A model generated the notes under the pieces. That model had not been told where the DNA came from. It searched no databases and worked only from the letters and a program-made list of their open reading frames with translations. A DNA stretch of 36,400 nucleotides from Lachnospiraceae bacterium (GTDB lineage Bacteria > Bacillota > Clostridia > Lachnospirales > Lachnospiraceae). This document shows positions 14,351 through 23,347 of the stretch, in pieces. The DNA lies in contig JAFUMV010000095.1 in NCBI GenBank assembly GCA_017482485.1, positions 1 to 36,400 of the forward strand, written 5' to 3'. Every line of letters begins with the position of its first letter. Within the stretch, counting starts at the first letter, position 1. The translations under genes and the position numbers were made by a program.

Positions 14351-16267
14351 ATGCAGAAAAACTATCAGGTTAAAAACATTTTTCATAAACTGAAAAAAGC
14401 AGAAACGACTGTTACCGTGCCCGGTTCCAAAAGCATCACCAACCGCGCGCTTTTGCTGGCAACGCTGGCGGATGGTGACAGTCTGCTCAAAGGGGCCCTG
14501 TTTTCCGACGATTCCCGTTATTTTCTGAAATGTATTCAGTCGCTGGGCTTTGAAGCGGTGGCGGATGAAGAGAAAAAAGAGGTGTCCGTAAAAGGTCTGG
14601 GCGGCAGAATTCCAAACAGAGAAGCCAGCCTTTACGTGGGCAGTGCCGGCACGGCAGCCCGCTTTCTGGCAGCTTTTCTGGGCATGTCGGAGGGCAGCTG
14701 GCATCTGGATGCTTCCGAACAGATGAGACGGCGTCCCATGAAGCCTCTTTTGGATAAACTGAGTGATATCGGCGCTGAGATTGTGTGTGAAAAAGAGGAA
14801 GGGCATTTCCCTTTTCAGATCACCGGACATGGCGTGCAGAAGCGGGAAGTCTCCGTGAACATTGATCGTTCCAGCCAGTTTTTAAGCGCCATGCTGATTT
14901 CCTCCTGCCTGTCAGAAGAGGGAATGCGGCTGACCGCAGAGGGGCAGCACGGTATGGCTTATATCGACATGACTGTAGAGATGATGAAGGAATTCGGAAT
15001 TTCCTGCAAAAAAGAAGAAACAGCACGGGGAATTTCCTATGAAATAGAAAAAGGGCAGACTTATCAGGCCGGCCTTTATCAGATCGAGCCGGATGTTTCC
15101 GCAGCGGCATATTTTTTTGCCATGGCGGCGATTCTGGGCATCCGGGTGACGGTGCGGGATGTGAGGCTTGCGTGCAAGCAGGGAGATATTGAATTTGTGC
15201 GGATTCTGGAGAAAATGGGTTGCTGCGTGGAAGAAACGAAAGACGGCGTGGCTGTGACCGGACCTTCAGAAGGCCGGCTCAAAGGCATCTGCGCGGACAT
15301 GCATGCCTGCTCTGATCAGGCCATTACCCTGGCGGCCATCGCCCCTTTTGCCGATGGTCCGGTGACCATCACAGGCATTGGCCACATCCGCTTTCAGGAG
15401 AGCGACCGGCTTGCGGCCATGGCCGCAGAGCTTGGGCGCATGGGAATTGTATGTGAGACCACAGAGGACAGCATCACCATCCGGCCGGGCAGGATACAGC
15501 CTGCAGTGGTTCAGACTTATGATGACCACCGGATGGCCATGGGCTTTTCCCTGGTGGGGCTGCGGGCAGAGGGCATCGAAATCGCAGATCCCGGCTGCTG
15601 CAGGAAAACCTTTGAAAACTATTTCGAAGTGCTGGATCAGGTGATTGACGAGCTGACCGGAGAGCGCAAAGCTGCCGACACCGACGCGAACGCAGCTGCT
15701 GGCAAAGAGACTGGTGCAAATGCCGCTTTTAGCACACCCGCCGGCCGTATTGAGGGAAGTCAGATTTATCTGCGTCCCATCACCATGGCAGACACGAATC
15801 TGATCGTGAAATGGCGCAACACAGAAAGGGTGCGGAGCAATTTCATCTATCAGGCTCTGTTTACAAAAGAAGGACATGAAAACTGGATGCGCACAAAGGT
15901 GGCGGCCGGCGAAGTGATCCAGTTTATCATCTGCGAAAAGGAAAAGGACCGTCCGGTGGGCAGCGTCTATTTCCGGGATATTGATCCTGAAAATAAAAAA
16001 GCGGAGTACGGTATTTTTATCGGAGAAGCGGATGCGGCCGGAAAGGGCATCGGTTCCGAAACAGCCCGACTGGCCGTGGCTTATGCAAAAGACGTGATGA
16101 AGCTTCATAAGCTGATGCTTCGCGTGTTTGCGGACAATATCGGCGCGGTAAAAAGCTATGAGAATGCCGGCTTTGTGCGGGAAGCCTGTTTAAAGGATGA
16201 ATATCTGCAGAACGGAAGATACAGAGATTTGCTTCTGATGGCAGTGATTTTTGAAGAAAACAGATAA
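14351..16267 (+). CDS. aroA: EPSP synthase fused to a GNAT acetyltransferase
   Basis: 638 residues, about 200 more than ordinary EPSP synthase. Residues 15-440 are a complete 3-phosphoshikimate 1-carboxyvinyltransferase: PGSKSITNR with K27 and R32, VGSAGTAARF for the PEP loop, D322 in SDQAIT, E350 and R353 in QESDR, and YDDHRMAM near 390. An Ala/Thr-rich linker (about 440-466) leads to a GNAT domain (467-638) with LRPITMAD, the acetyl-CoA loop AAGKGIGSETAR and the RVFADNIGAVKSYENAGF end, closest to RimJ/PseH-like sugar or protein N-acetyltransferases. ATG 14351 has AAAGG about 10 nt upstream; an earlier in-frame ATG lacks a ribosome site. It lies at the head of a glycan cluster, not among shikimate genes. 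Confidence 0.88.
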   Translation: MQKNYQVKNIFHKLKKAETTVTVPGSKSITNRALLLATLADGDSLLKGALFSDDSRYFLKCIQSLGFEAVADEEKKEVSVKGLGGRIPNREASLYVGSAGTAARFLAAFLGMSEGSWHLDASEQMRRRPMKPLLDKLSDIGAEIVCEKEEGHFPFQITGHGVQKREVSVNIDRSSQFLSAMLISSCLSEEGMRLTAEGQHGMAYIDMTVEMMKEFGISCKKEETARGISYEIEKGQTYQAGLYQIEPDVSAAAYFFAMAAILGIRVTVRDVRLACKQGDIEFVRILEKMGCCVEETKDGVAVTGPSEGRLKGICADMHACSDQAITLAAIAPFADGPVTITGIGHIRFQESDRLAAMAAELGRMGIVCETTEDSITIRPGRIQPAVVQTYDDHRMAMGFSLVGLRAEGIEIADPGCCRKTFENYFEVLDQVIDELTGERKAADTDANAAAGKETGANAAFSTPAGRIEGSQIYLRPITMADTNLIVKWRNTERVRSNFIYQALFTKEGHENWMRTKVAAGEVIQFIICEKEKDRPVGSVYFRDIDPENKKAEYGIFIGEADAAGKGIGSETARLAVAYAKDVMKLHKLMLRVFADNIGAVKSYENAGFVREACLKDEYLQNGRYRDLLLMAVIFEENR

Positions 16268-16279
16268 TAGAGGATTAAT

Positions 16280-17236
16280 ATGAAAAAGCAATTGGTGAGT
16301 TTTGTGATTCCCTGTTACCGGTCGGCGCAGACCATTGGCGGTGTGGTGGAGGAAATTGATACGGCAATGAGTCGGCTGGACGCTTATGAATACGAAGTGA
16401 TTCTGGTCAATGACTGTTCTCCGGATGATACCTTTGATGCCATTCGGAAATTATGTGAAAAAGATGGGCGGATCACCGGCGTGAATCTGGCCCGCAATTT
16501 TGGGCAGCATGCGGCTCTGATGGCAGGTTTTCATCAGGTAAAGGGTGATATTTTGGTCTGCCTGGATGACGATGGACAGACGCCGGCGGACGAAGTGGGC
16601 AAGCTGCTGAAAGCGCTGGAGGACGGCGCGGATGTGGCCTATGCCAAATATGAGCACAAGCATCATAATGCATTTCGTAATTTCGGAAGCCGGGTCAATG
16701 ACTGGATGCTGTGCTTTATGCTGAATAAGCCGAAAGATCTGTTCATTTCCAGTTATTTTGCTGCAAGAAAATTTGTGCTCCGGGAAATGCTGCGTTATGA
16801 GAACGCATTTCCTTACGTGATCGGACTGGTGCTTCGGGCAACCCGCAATATCGTCAATGTGACGGTGGAACATCGGGACCGGAAAGCAGGCGTTTCCGGA
16901 TACACTTTTACAAAGCTTCTGGCGCTCTGGTTTAACGGCTTTACCGCTTTTTCCGAAAAACCGCTGCGCATCGCCACGCTGGCCGGCGTGGGCTGCGCGG
17001 GCATTGGATTTTTATACGGCATTTACACCGTGATCAAGAAGCTGGTGGTGCCCGGCGTTCCGATTGGATTTTCCGCGCTGATGTCGGCCATCATGTTCAT
17101 CGGCGGCATGCTGATGCTGATGCTGGGACTGATCGGTGAATATGTGGGACGAATGTACATCTGCATGAACAATGCGCCCCAGTACGTGGTGAGGGAGATT
17201 GTCAGTGGAAATGACGAACAGGATAAAGAAGCATAG
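16280..17236 (+). CDS. GT2 polyprenyl-phosphate sugar synthase (ArnC/GtrB-like)
   Basis: 318 residues. The GT-A domain (1-225) has SFVIPCYRSA, VNDCSPDDT (44-52), the metal motif DDD at 96-98 within LDDDGQTPADE, and HRDRKAGVSGYTF (198-210), matching the R-x-x-G-x-S-x-Y loop of undecaprenyl-phosphate glycosyltransferases. Two C-terminal helices (about 230-255 and 262-287) complete the ArnC/YfdH/GtrB architecture. Such enzymes move a sugar from a nucleotide to undecaprenyl phosphate on the inner face, creating a donor for GT-C enzymes outside. The DUF6020 membrane gene overlaps its 3' end by 26 nt, fitting a donor/transferase pair. Which sugar is unknown. GAGG lies just before ATG 16280. Confidence 0.88.
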   Translation: MKKQLVSFVIPCYRSAQTIGGVVEEIDTAMSRLDAYEYEVILVNDCSPDDTFDAIRKLCEKDGRITGVNLARNFGQHAALMAGFHQVKGDILVCLDDDGQTPADEVGKLLKALEDGADVAYAKYEHKHHNAFRNFGSRVNDWMLCFMLNKPKDLFISSYFAARKFVLREMLRYENAFPYVIGLVLRATRNIVNVTVEHRDRKAGVSGYTFTKLLALWFNGFTAFSEKPLRIATLAGVGCAGIGFLYGIYTVIKKLVVPGVPIGFSALMSAIMFIGGMLMLMLGLIGEYVGRMYICMNNAPQYVVREIVSGNDEQDKEA

Positions 17237-18872
17237 TTGCATACGGCTGAGCAAAGCATGGGGGCTTCTGATTGACAAAAGGCAGAGAAAGGGCTGGCTC
17301 TGGTTCTGTGCACTTTTGGGCGGCCTGTTTTTTTCAGTCACCTTCCATTGGGGCAGACAGCTGGACGGCGCCGGCAATGTGAATTTCACAGCGTTGTCCA
17401 CCTGGGGATGGACTTTTGCGACAGCCGCGGTTTTGACGCCGGTGCTGGCCCTTGCGTTTAGGATGATCGCCGCTGGAAGGCGCGTGTGCACGGGGGCTGA
17501 CGGCAGTGTTGAGAGTTCGTCCCGTCGGCGCTGGCTGCTTTGCGCTGCCGCTTTATTTCTTGCCTGGACCCCGGTGTTTCTGGCGGTATTTCCCGGTTTT
17601 TTTGCTTATGATGCCACGGACGAGCTCAATGAGGTGCTGCACGGAGAATATGTGACCAGACATCCCCTTTTGCATGTCCTGATGCTGGGAAAGACCGTTG
17701 CCGGAATCGGCGGGCTGACGGGCAGATACAACCTGGGGATTGCGGTCTATGTGCTTTTGCAGATGGCGGTAATGGCGCTTTTATTATCCTGGGTGCTGCA
17801 GAAAATAAGGCAGCTGGGCGCCGGAAAAAAACTGGCCCTGTTTTCTTTTTTATTTTTCGCCTTTTTCCCCGTCATCCCCATGTACGTGCTATGCACCAGC
17901 AAGGACATTGTATATACGGCGGGCATGCTGGCAGTGCTGGTGTTGCTTGGGCTGATGTTTGGCGCAAAAGCCGGACAGGAGGACACAAACATCGCAGGAC
18001 TTCGCTGGCCGGGGCTTTTTGCAGCCCTTTTTGTGATGACGGTTTTTCGCAACAACGGCTTTTATGTGTTTCTGGTGATGATTCCGGTGCTTTTGCTTAT
18101 GGCAGGCAGAAAACGCTGGAAAAAAATGCTGCTTGTTCTTATCCTGGTGCTGACTGCAAGATCGGGATTAAACGCTGCTTTGAATACTGCGCTGCAGCCC
18201 ACAAGCACGGATGCGATGGAAACGTTAACAGTTCCGATTCAGCAGCTGGCGCGCACCTGGAAATATGCTCCGGAACTGTTTGAAGAACAGGATCGGGAGG
18301 CGCTGTTTGAAATTTTGCCCGAAGAAGTGCTGGCACGTTACAATTCCAAGCTGTCTGATATGGTAAAAATAGATTTCCAGACGGAAAAATATAATGAGAA
18401 TCCGCAGAAATATCAGAGGCTCTGGCTGAAAATGGGACTGAAAGCGCCCTTTACTTATGTGAATGCCTGGCTGATGACTTCCTATGGTTTCTGGTATCCT
18501 TTTACCGTGATCGATGTGTATAACGGTACCCGATATTATACGGAAAGCTCCTATTTCAGCTGTGAGACGGAGCCGCCGGGATGGAGACACAGTTTCTTCC
18601 CGCCTTTGGAAAACTTTTATGAAGAACTTTCCTGGGGAGATACCATTCACCGGATTCCCGTGATTTCCTGGCTGTTTTCACCGGGATTTCTGTGCTGGAT
18701 TTATGTGTTTGCCGGACTGTTTTTCCTTTCTCAGAAAGAATGGCGCAGTCTCGGGGTGCTCATGCCGGTATATCTGAATTTGTTGACGGTGCTTCTGGGT
18801 CCCACTTATCTGGTGCGGTATGTGCTGATTTTCTGGTTCGGGCTGCCTGTGCTCTTGTCAATGAACCGATAA
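17211..18872 (+). CDS. DUF6020-like GT-C membrane glycosyltransferase (putative)
   Basis: 553-residue protein with about 11-12 membrane helices. After the third helix it shows FPGFFAYDATDELNEVL and TRHPLLHVLMLG, in the first periplasmic-type loop, as in DUF6020 proteins. The D-x-x-D/E loop is where GT-C enzymes place their catalytic acid. A large soluble loop (about 330-480) precedes the last helices. ATG 17211 is used; GAGGGAG is 13 nt upstream and TTG 17199/GTG 17205 are possible alternatives. Overlap with the GT2 gene suggests it uses that enzyme's polyprenyl-phosphate sugar to decorate a glycan or protein outside. Activity is inferred from topology and context only. Confidence 0.72.
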   Translation: MTNRIKKHSCIRLSKAWGLLIDKRQRKGWLWFCALLGGLFFSVTFHWGRQLDGAGNVNFTALSTWGWTFATAAVLTPVLALAFRMIAAGRRVCTGADGSVESSSRRRWLLCAAALFLAWTPVFLAVFPGFFAYDATDELNEVLHGEYVTRHPLLHVLMLGKTVAGIGGLTGRYNLGIAVYVLLQMAVMALLLSWVLQKIRQLGAGKKLALFSFLFFAFFPVIPMYVLCTSKDIVYTAGMLAVLVLLGLMFGAKAGQEDTNIAGLRWPGLFAALFVMTVFRNNGFYVFLVMIPVLLLMAGRKRWKKMLLVLILVLTARSGLNAALNTALQPTSTDAMETLTVPIQQLARTWKYAPELFEEQDREALFEILPEEVLARYNSKLSDMVKIDFQTEKYNENPQKYQRLWLKMGLKAPFTYVNAWLMTSYGFWYPFTVIDVYNGTRYYTESSYFSCETEPPGWRHSFFPPLENFYEELSWGDTIHRIPVISWLFSPGFLCWIYVFAGLFFLSQKEWRSLGVLMPVYLNLLTVLLGPTYLVRYVLIFWFGLPVLLSMNR

Positions 18873-18933
18873 GTGTGCTATACTTCTAAGGATAATGGGA
18901 AAAGTGGGTGAGTCTGCCTGCGAAAGGAAATTC

Positions 18934-21429
18934 ATGAATCGAAAAATAAAGCTTTGTCATGCAATTACATATATTATCCTGTTTTATCTGGCCGCAGCGA
19001 TTTTTTTGCTGGGGCCAATGGGCGTTTTAAAGAAAGACAGAACCATCGCCGGCAGTGAAAATCCCATTGGGACCGTGCAGGTGAGTCTGGAGCAGCAGGT
19101 GCAGCAGGTTTTTGTGGCGGAAGGAACGTATCTCAGATATCTGGAGATTTATGTGACCTCGGAGGAATCCCAGGATAAGGATTATCACCTGTATTTATAC
19201 AATGAGGATAATGAAGTCCTGATCAATAAGGAAATCCGCATGCCGGAGAGCGAGGTACCGGGTTTTTTGCGCATCCCTGTCGGCATTGAGACTGTACCGG
19301 GGAAAATGTATGTCTGGCAGTTAAAGGGAATCAAAGTTCCCATGGACATCGCCTATGAGAATACCGGAGAAACCGGTCTTCTGACCTTTGGCAACTGGTA
19401 CTTTTTAAAGGATGGCACCTCTGAAATGCAGACGGCACAGAACATTGTGATGCGTCTGACTTATACCGACAGTCCTTCGGCAGTCAAAATGGCGGCAGCT
19501 TATGGCATTTTGATTGTATTGGCGGCGGTGCTGATCGGTTTTGCTGAATATTCAGGACTGAAAAAAGATAAGTTAAACAAAGAGATCCGCGTACAGACTC
19601 CCGTGATTTTGACAGTGGGTCCTGTTTTGGCGGCCGGATATGTTTATCTGATTTATGCAGCTTTTGGGGCAAATCTGTTTGGCGGTCAGAAGGAAGATAA
19701 GATTGTTTATGCGCTGGGGATCGGCCTGTCTGCCCTCTATTTTGCCTGGGTTTTATTGGCAAAAAGAAGAAAGACAAAGCAGCAGCCCATTCGCAGTATT
19801 CTTGAGAAAAACTGGATGGACTGGCTGCAGACGCTGACCTTTGCCGGGGTGCTTCTGGGAACCACTCATTTTATGAACGCGCAGTATCAGGTCTGGCAGG
19901 ATCTGGCCTACCGGGAAGTGCTGTTCTGGATTTTACTGGTGCTTTTGACCATGGGACCGGCGAAGGCCGTGGCAAACAGATGGGGCGCAGTCTGGACTGT
20001 GATTTCCTCCATTGCAGGCCTGATCTTTTATGTTGTTTCAACGGCAAAACTGGCTGAGGAGCAACAGGCAGAACGTTCCATTTTAAAATATGAAATTCTG
20101 ATTGTGATTGCAGCAGGACTTGTGCTGCTTTCTCTGGTGGACAAAATCCGCAGAAAAACCTTTGCATGGGGAAAAATCAACCGCTGGTATGCGGGAATGC
20201 TGGCTGTTTTTATGCTGCTTTTGGTAATTTTTTCCAACACAAGAGGCTGGCCCGTATATCTGGCAGTGGTGTTTGGGCTGTTTTATGCATTTTACATCGG
20301 CTGGAAGAAAAGAGATCATCTGCTGATAAATTTCAGCAACGGCATCATTTTGCACTTTGCGCTGGCTACCATTTTCTGTCTGGCGAGAAGACCTTATCGT
20401 TCCTGGTATTTTCCGCGCTATAATCATGTCTTCCATACCGTGACGATCACGGCATATTACCTGACGCTGGTGATCTGTGTTCTGACAGCGCGCCTGCTTT
20501 CCAAGCTGCACTTTCAGCAGCAGTCTGGCGGTAAAAAGGCGAGAGTGCACCTGATCGAGATGTGGGGAACTCTGCTGCTTTACGGCATGGCCATGGCTTT
20601 TCTGTTTCTGACCCTGTCCCGGACAGGCTATCTGGCGGTGGCCGCGATGCTTTTGATTGTGGTGCCTTTTGCAACGTTTTTTGTATACAGAAAAGGCATT
20701 CTGGCTTTCGTAAGAAATGTTGCTTTGTTTGGGGTGACGGCAGTGCTTTGTCTTCCGGTTACCTATTGCGGCATCAGAATGCTGCCGGCGATTTATAATG
20801 ACCCTTACATTTACGAAGTGGAAGATTCCGCGGCGGCAATTCATAAGGATGATCCGCCGGATTGCAGAGCCTACATGTGGTTATCCTATTTTAAATATCA
20901 GATGGAAACCAAACTGTTTTCCGATGCGTCTGCAGAGACAGAGGCCAGGGAACTGATGCTTTGCCTGAAAGGCGATCTATATGTAAGGCCGGTTTCTTAT
21001 CTGGTGGCATCTGAGGATGAAATGACGGATCTGGAAGAGTTTTCCAACGGTCGTTTTGATATTTTTGAAAGCTATATCAAAAACTGGAATCTGACAGGAC
21101 ATGATGAAATGGGAGTGGATCTGCCCAATGGTACGATCAGCGTGCATGCTCATAACACATACCTGCAGGTGATTCATGATCACGGCCTGATTGTGGGAGT
21201 CTTTTTCGTGCTTCTGGGTGCCGTCAGCGCGATACGAATGTTTGTATTTGCATTAAAAAAGAAAAAAGAGAATCCGGCCGCGTTATTGCCCATTGCAGTG
21301 CTGATCGGCTTTGCGGTTGCGGGTCTTGTAGAGTGGCTGTACCATCCCTGTAACCCCATGGGATTCTCCGTGATGGTGATTTTTGCGCCTCTTTTATGTT
21401 TTAAAGGAGCAGAATGTGATGAAGGATAA
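18934..21429 (+). CDS. WaaL-like O-antigen ligase/polymerase with N-terminal ectodomain
   Basis: 831 residues. Helix 1 (8-30) is followed by an approximately 150-residue beta-rich extracytoplasmic domain (33-185), then about 11-12 helices. LSRTGYLA (561-568) and the large loop ending in VHAHNTYLQVIHDHGL (737-752; H740) are the Wzy_C/WaaL ligase signature that attacks undecaprenyl-diphosphate glycans. Plain ligases are 400-450 residues, so the front domain and extra helices are unusual. ATG 18934 is preferred since GAAAGG lies just upstream; the in-frame ATG at 18895 has its AAGGA too close. The 3' end overlaps the dehydratase gene. It would transfer or polymerise the glycan made by the locus; acceptor unknown. 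Confidence 0.78.
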   Translation: MNRKIKLCHAITYIILFYLAAAIFLLGPMGVLKKDRTIAGSENPIGTVQVSLEQQVQQVFVAEGTYLRYLEIYVTSEESQDKDYHLYLYNEDNEVLINKEIRMPESEVPGFLRIPVGIETVPGKMYVWQLKGIKVPMDIAYENTGETGLLTFGNWYFLKDGTSEMQTAQNIVMRLTYTDSPSAVKMAAAYGILIVLAAVLIGFAEYSGLKKDKLNKEIRVQTPVILTVGPVLAAGYVYLIYAAFGANLFGGQKEDKIVYALGIGLSALYFAWVLLAKRRKTKQQPIRSILEKNWMDWLQTLTFAGVLLGTTHFMNAQYQVWQDLAYREVLFWILLVLLTMGPAKAVANRWGAVWTVISSIAGLIFYVVSTAKLAEEQQAERSILKYEILIVIAAGLVLLSLVDKIRRKTFAWGKINRWYAGMLAVFMLLLVIFSNTRGWPVYLAVVFGLFYAFYIGWKKRDHLLINFSNGIILHFALATIFCLARRPYRSWYFPRYNHVFHTVTITAYYLTLVICVLTARLLSKLHFQQQSGGKKARVHLIEMWGTLLLYGMAMAFLFLTLSRTGYLAVAAMLLIVVPFATFFVYRKGILAFVRNVALFGVTAVLCLPVTYCGIRMLPAIYNDPYIYEVEDSAAAIHKDDPPDCRAYMWLSYFKYQMETKLFSDASAETEARELMLCLKGDLYVRPVSYLVASEDEMTDLEEFSNGRFDIFESYIKNWNLTGHDEMGVDLPNGTISVHAHNTYLQVIHDHGLIVGVFFVLLGAVSAIRMFVFALKKKKENPAALLPIAVLIGFAVAGLVEWLYHPCNPMGFSVMVIFAPLLCFKGAECDEG

Positions 21430-23302
21430 AAAGAAAAAACCGTTTAATTATCAGCTGTTTTATCGCAGAACTGCGCTGATCGTCTATGATATCATCAGCG
21501 TTATAGCCACCAGCTTTCTGGCGATTTTGTTCCGCTATGACTTCCAGCTGGATGCGGTTGCAACGGAATTTATGACACCGATCCGCAATTATCTGTGGAT
21601 CAATATACTGGTGACATTAATCATATTTTATTTTTTTCATTTGTATCACAGCCTGTGGGCTTTTGCGGGAGAAACGGAGCTTCAGAATGTGGTGCTGGCC
21701 TGTGCGGCAGCCAGCGTTGTAACGGGAATCGGTGTCAACTTTTTTAAGGTGGCGCAGAAAGCCGTTCCGGACAGCTATTATTTTGCATATTTCTTTTTCC
21801 TGCTGGTATTCATTTTTACGAGCCGGTTTTCCTATCGGTTTCTGCGCAGCAGAAAGCATAAGATGCAGAACAGAAATAACAGCATTTCCGTGATGATCAT
21901 CGGAGCCGGGGAAGCCGGAAACACGATTATCAAGGAAATTGTAACAAGCAACTATTCCACCATGGTCATTCGCTGTATCATCGATGATGATAAACACAAG
22001 TGGGGACAGTTCATTCAGGGAATCAAGGTGGTAGGCGGCAGAGAGAAGATCATTGAATCCGTGGATCTTTACGGCATCGATGAGATTTTCCTGGCAATGC
22101 CCTCCGCTTCCAGAACGCAGATCCGTGAGATTCTGGAAATCTGTAAGGAAACGAACTGTAAGCTGCGTTCCCTGCCCGGCATCTATCAGCTGGTAAACGG
22201 GGAAGTCAATGTAAGCAAGCTGCGGGATGTGGAAGTGGAAGATCTGCTGGGCCGTGAACCTATCCGTGTGGATCTGGATTCCATTCTGGGCTATGTGCAG
22301 AACAAAGTGGTTCTGGTCACCGGCGGCGGCGGTTCCATCGGCAGCGAGCTGTGCAGACAGGTGGCGAGCCATAAGCCTGCCCGTCTGATTATTTTTGATA
22401 TTTATGAAAATAATGCTTACGATATTCAGCAGGAGCTGAAAGAAAAATATCCTGACCTAAAACTGACTGTTCTGATAGGCAGCGTGCGCAACACAAACCG
22501 CATCAATTCCGTCTTTGAAACATGGAAGCCCGACATCGTTTACCATGCGGCGGCTCATAAGCATGTGCCCCTGATGGAGGATTCCCCTAACGAAGCGATC
22601 AAGAATAACGTGTTTGGTACCTGGAAGACTGCCATGGCGGCGGCAAATAACGGCACGAAGAAATTTGTCATGATTTCCACAGACAAGGCGGTGAATCCCA
22701 CCAATATCATGGGGGCCAGCAAGCGGATCTGTGAGATGATCGTGCAGACCTTTAACCGCCACTATGAGACGGAGTTTGTGGCGGTGCGCTTCGGCAACGT
22801 GCTGGGCTCCAACGGCAGCGTTATTCCGCTGTTTAAAAAGCAGATTGCGGCGGGAGGTCCCGTAACTGTCACCCATCCGGATATTATCCGGTATTTCATG
22901 ACCATTCCCGAGGCGGTATCTTTGGTGCTGCAGGCGGGTGCCTATGCAAAAGGCGGCGAAATTTTCGTGCTGGATATGGGAGAACCTGTCCGGATTCTGG
23001 ATCTGGCAAAGAACCTGATCCGTCTTTCCGGTTACAAGGTGGATGAGGATATCAAGATCGTATTTACCGGCCTGCGTCCCGGTGAGAAGCTTTATGAAGA
23101 GCTTCTGATGAAGGAAGAGGGCATGCAGGATACGGAAAATAAGCTGATTCATATCGGCCGCCCCATCGAGCTGGATGAGCGCAGATTTTTCATTCAGTTA
23201 AAGAAGCTGGAGGATGCCTCCAAAGAGGAGTGTACTGACATCAGACCTCTGATTCAGGAAATCGTGCCCACTTATCATTATAAAAAAGAAGGGGAAAATT
23301 AA
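21419..23302 (+). CDS. pglF: Membrane-bound UDP-GlcNAc 4,6-dehydratase (PglF/CapD type)
   Basis: 627 residues. Four to five N-terminal helices (about 15-145) precede a first Rossmann-like domain (IIGAGEAG, about 162) and the catalytic SDR domain with TGGGGSIG (301-308). STDKAVNPTNIMGASKR holds T421, D422, K423 and the M-x-x-x-K variant that defines PglF/CapD-type dehydratases rather than Y-x-x-x-K. It converts UDP-GlcNAc to the 4-keto-6-deoxy sugar, the first step toward bacillosamine-type sugars. ATG 21419 has AAAGGAG upstream; GTG 21416 is an alternative. It overlaps the ligase gene by 11 nt and is followed by the matching aminotransferase and phosphoglycosyltransferase. Confidence 0.9.
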   Translation: MKDKKKKPFNYQLFYRRTALIVYDIISVIATSFLAILFRYDFQLDAVATEFMTPIRNYLWINILVTLIIFYFFHLYHSLWAFAGETELQNVVLACAAASVVTGIGVNFFKVAQKAVPDSYYFAYFFFLLVFIFTSRFSYRFLRSRKHKMQNRNNSISVMIIGAGEAGNTIIKEIVTSNYSTMVIRCIIDDDKHKWGQFIQGIKVVGGREKIIESVDLYGIDEIFLAMPSASRTQIREILEICKETNCKLRSLPGIYQLVNGEVNVSKLRDVEVEDLLGREPIRVDLDSILGYVQNKVVLVTGGGGSIGSELCRQVASHKPARLIIFDIYENNAYDIQQELKEKYPDLKLTVLIGSVRNTNRINSVFETWKPDIVYHAAAHKHVPLMEDSPNEAIKNNVFGTWKTAMAAANNGTKKFVMISTDKAVNPTNIMGASKRICEMIVQTFNRHYETEFVAVRFGNVLGSNGSVIPLFKKQIAAGGPVTVTHPDIIRYFMTIPEAVSLVLQAGAYAKGGEIFVLDMGEPVRILDLAKNLIRLSGYKVDEDIKIVFTGLRPGEKLYEELLMKEEGMQDTENKLIHIGRPIELDERRFFIQLKKLEDASKEECTDIRPLIQEIVPTYHYKKEGEN

Positions 23303-23347
23303 GGGAACCTGCGCTGGTACCTGTATTTTTGGCAAAGAGGAGCAGAA

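Noticed and set aside
15266..16108. Minus-strand frame of 280 codons opposite the AroA-GNAT gene
   Set aside because: It is a shadow of a strongly conserved coding region with no recognisable domain.
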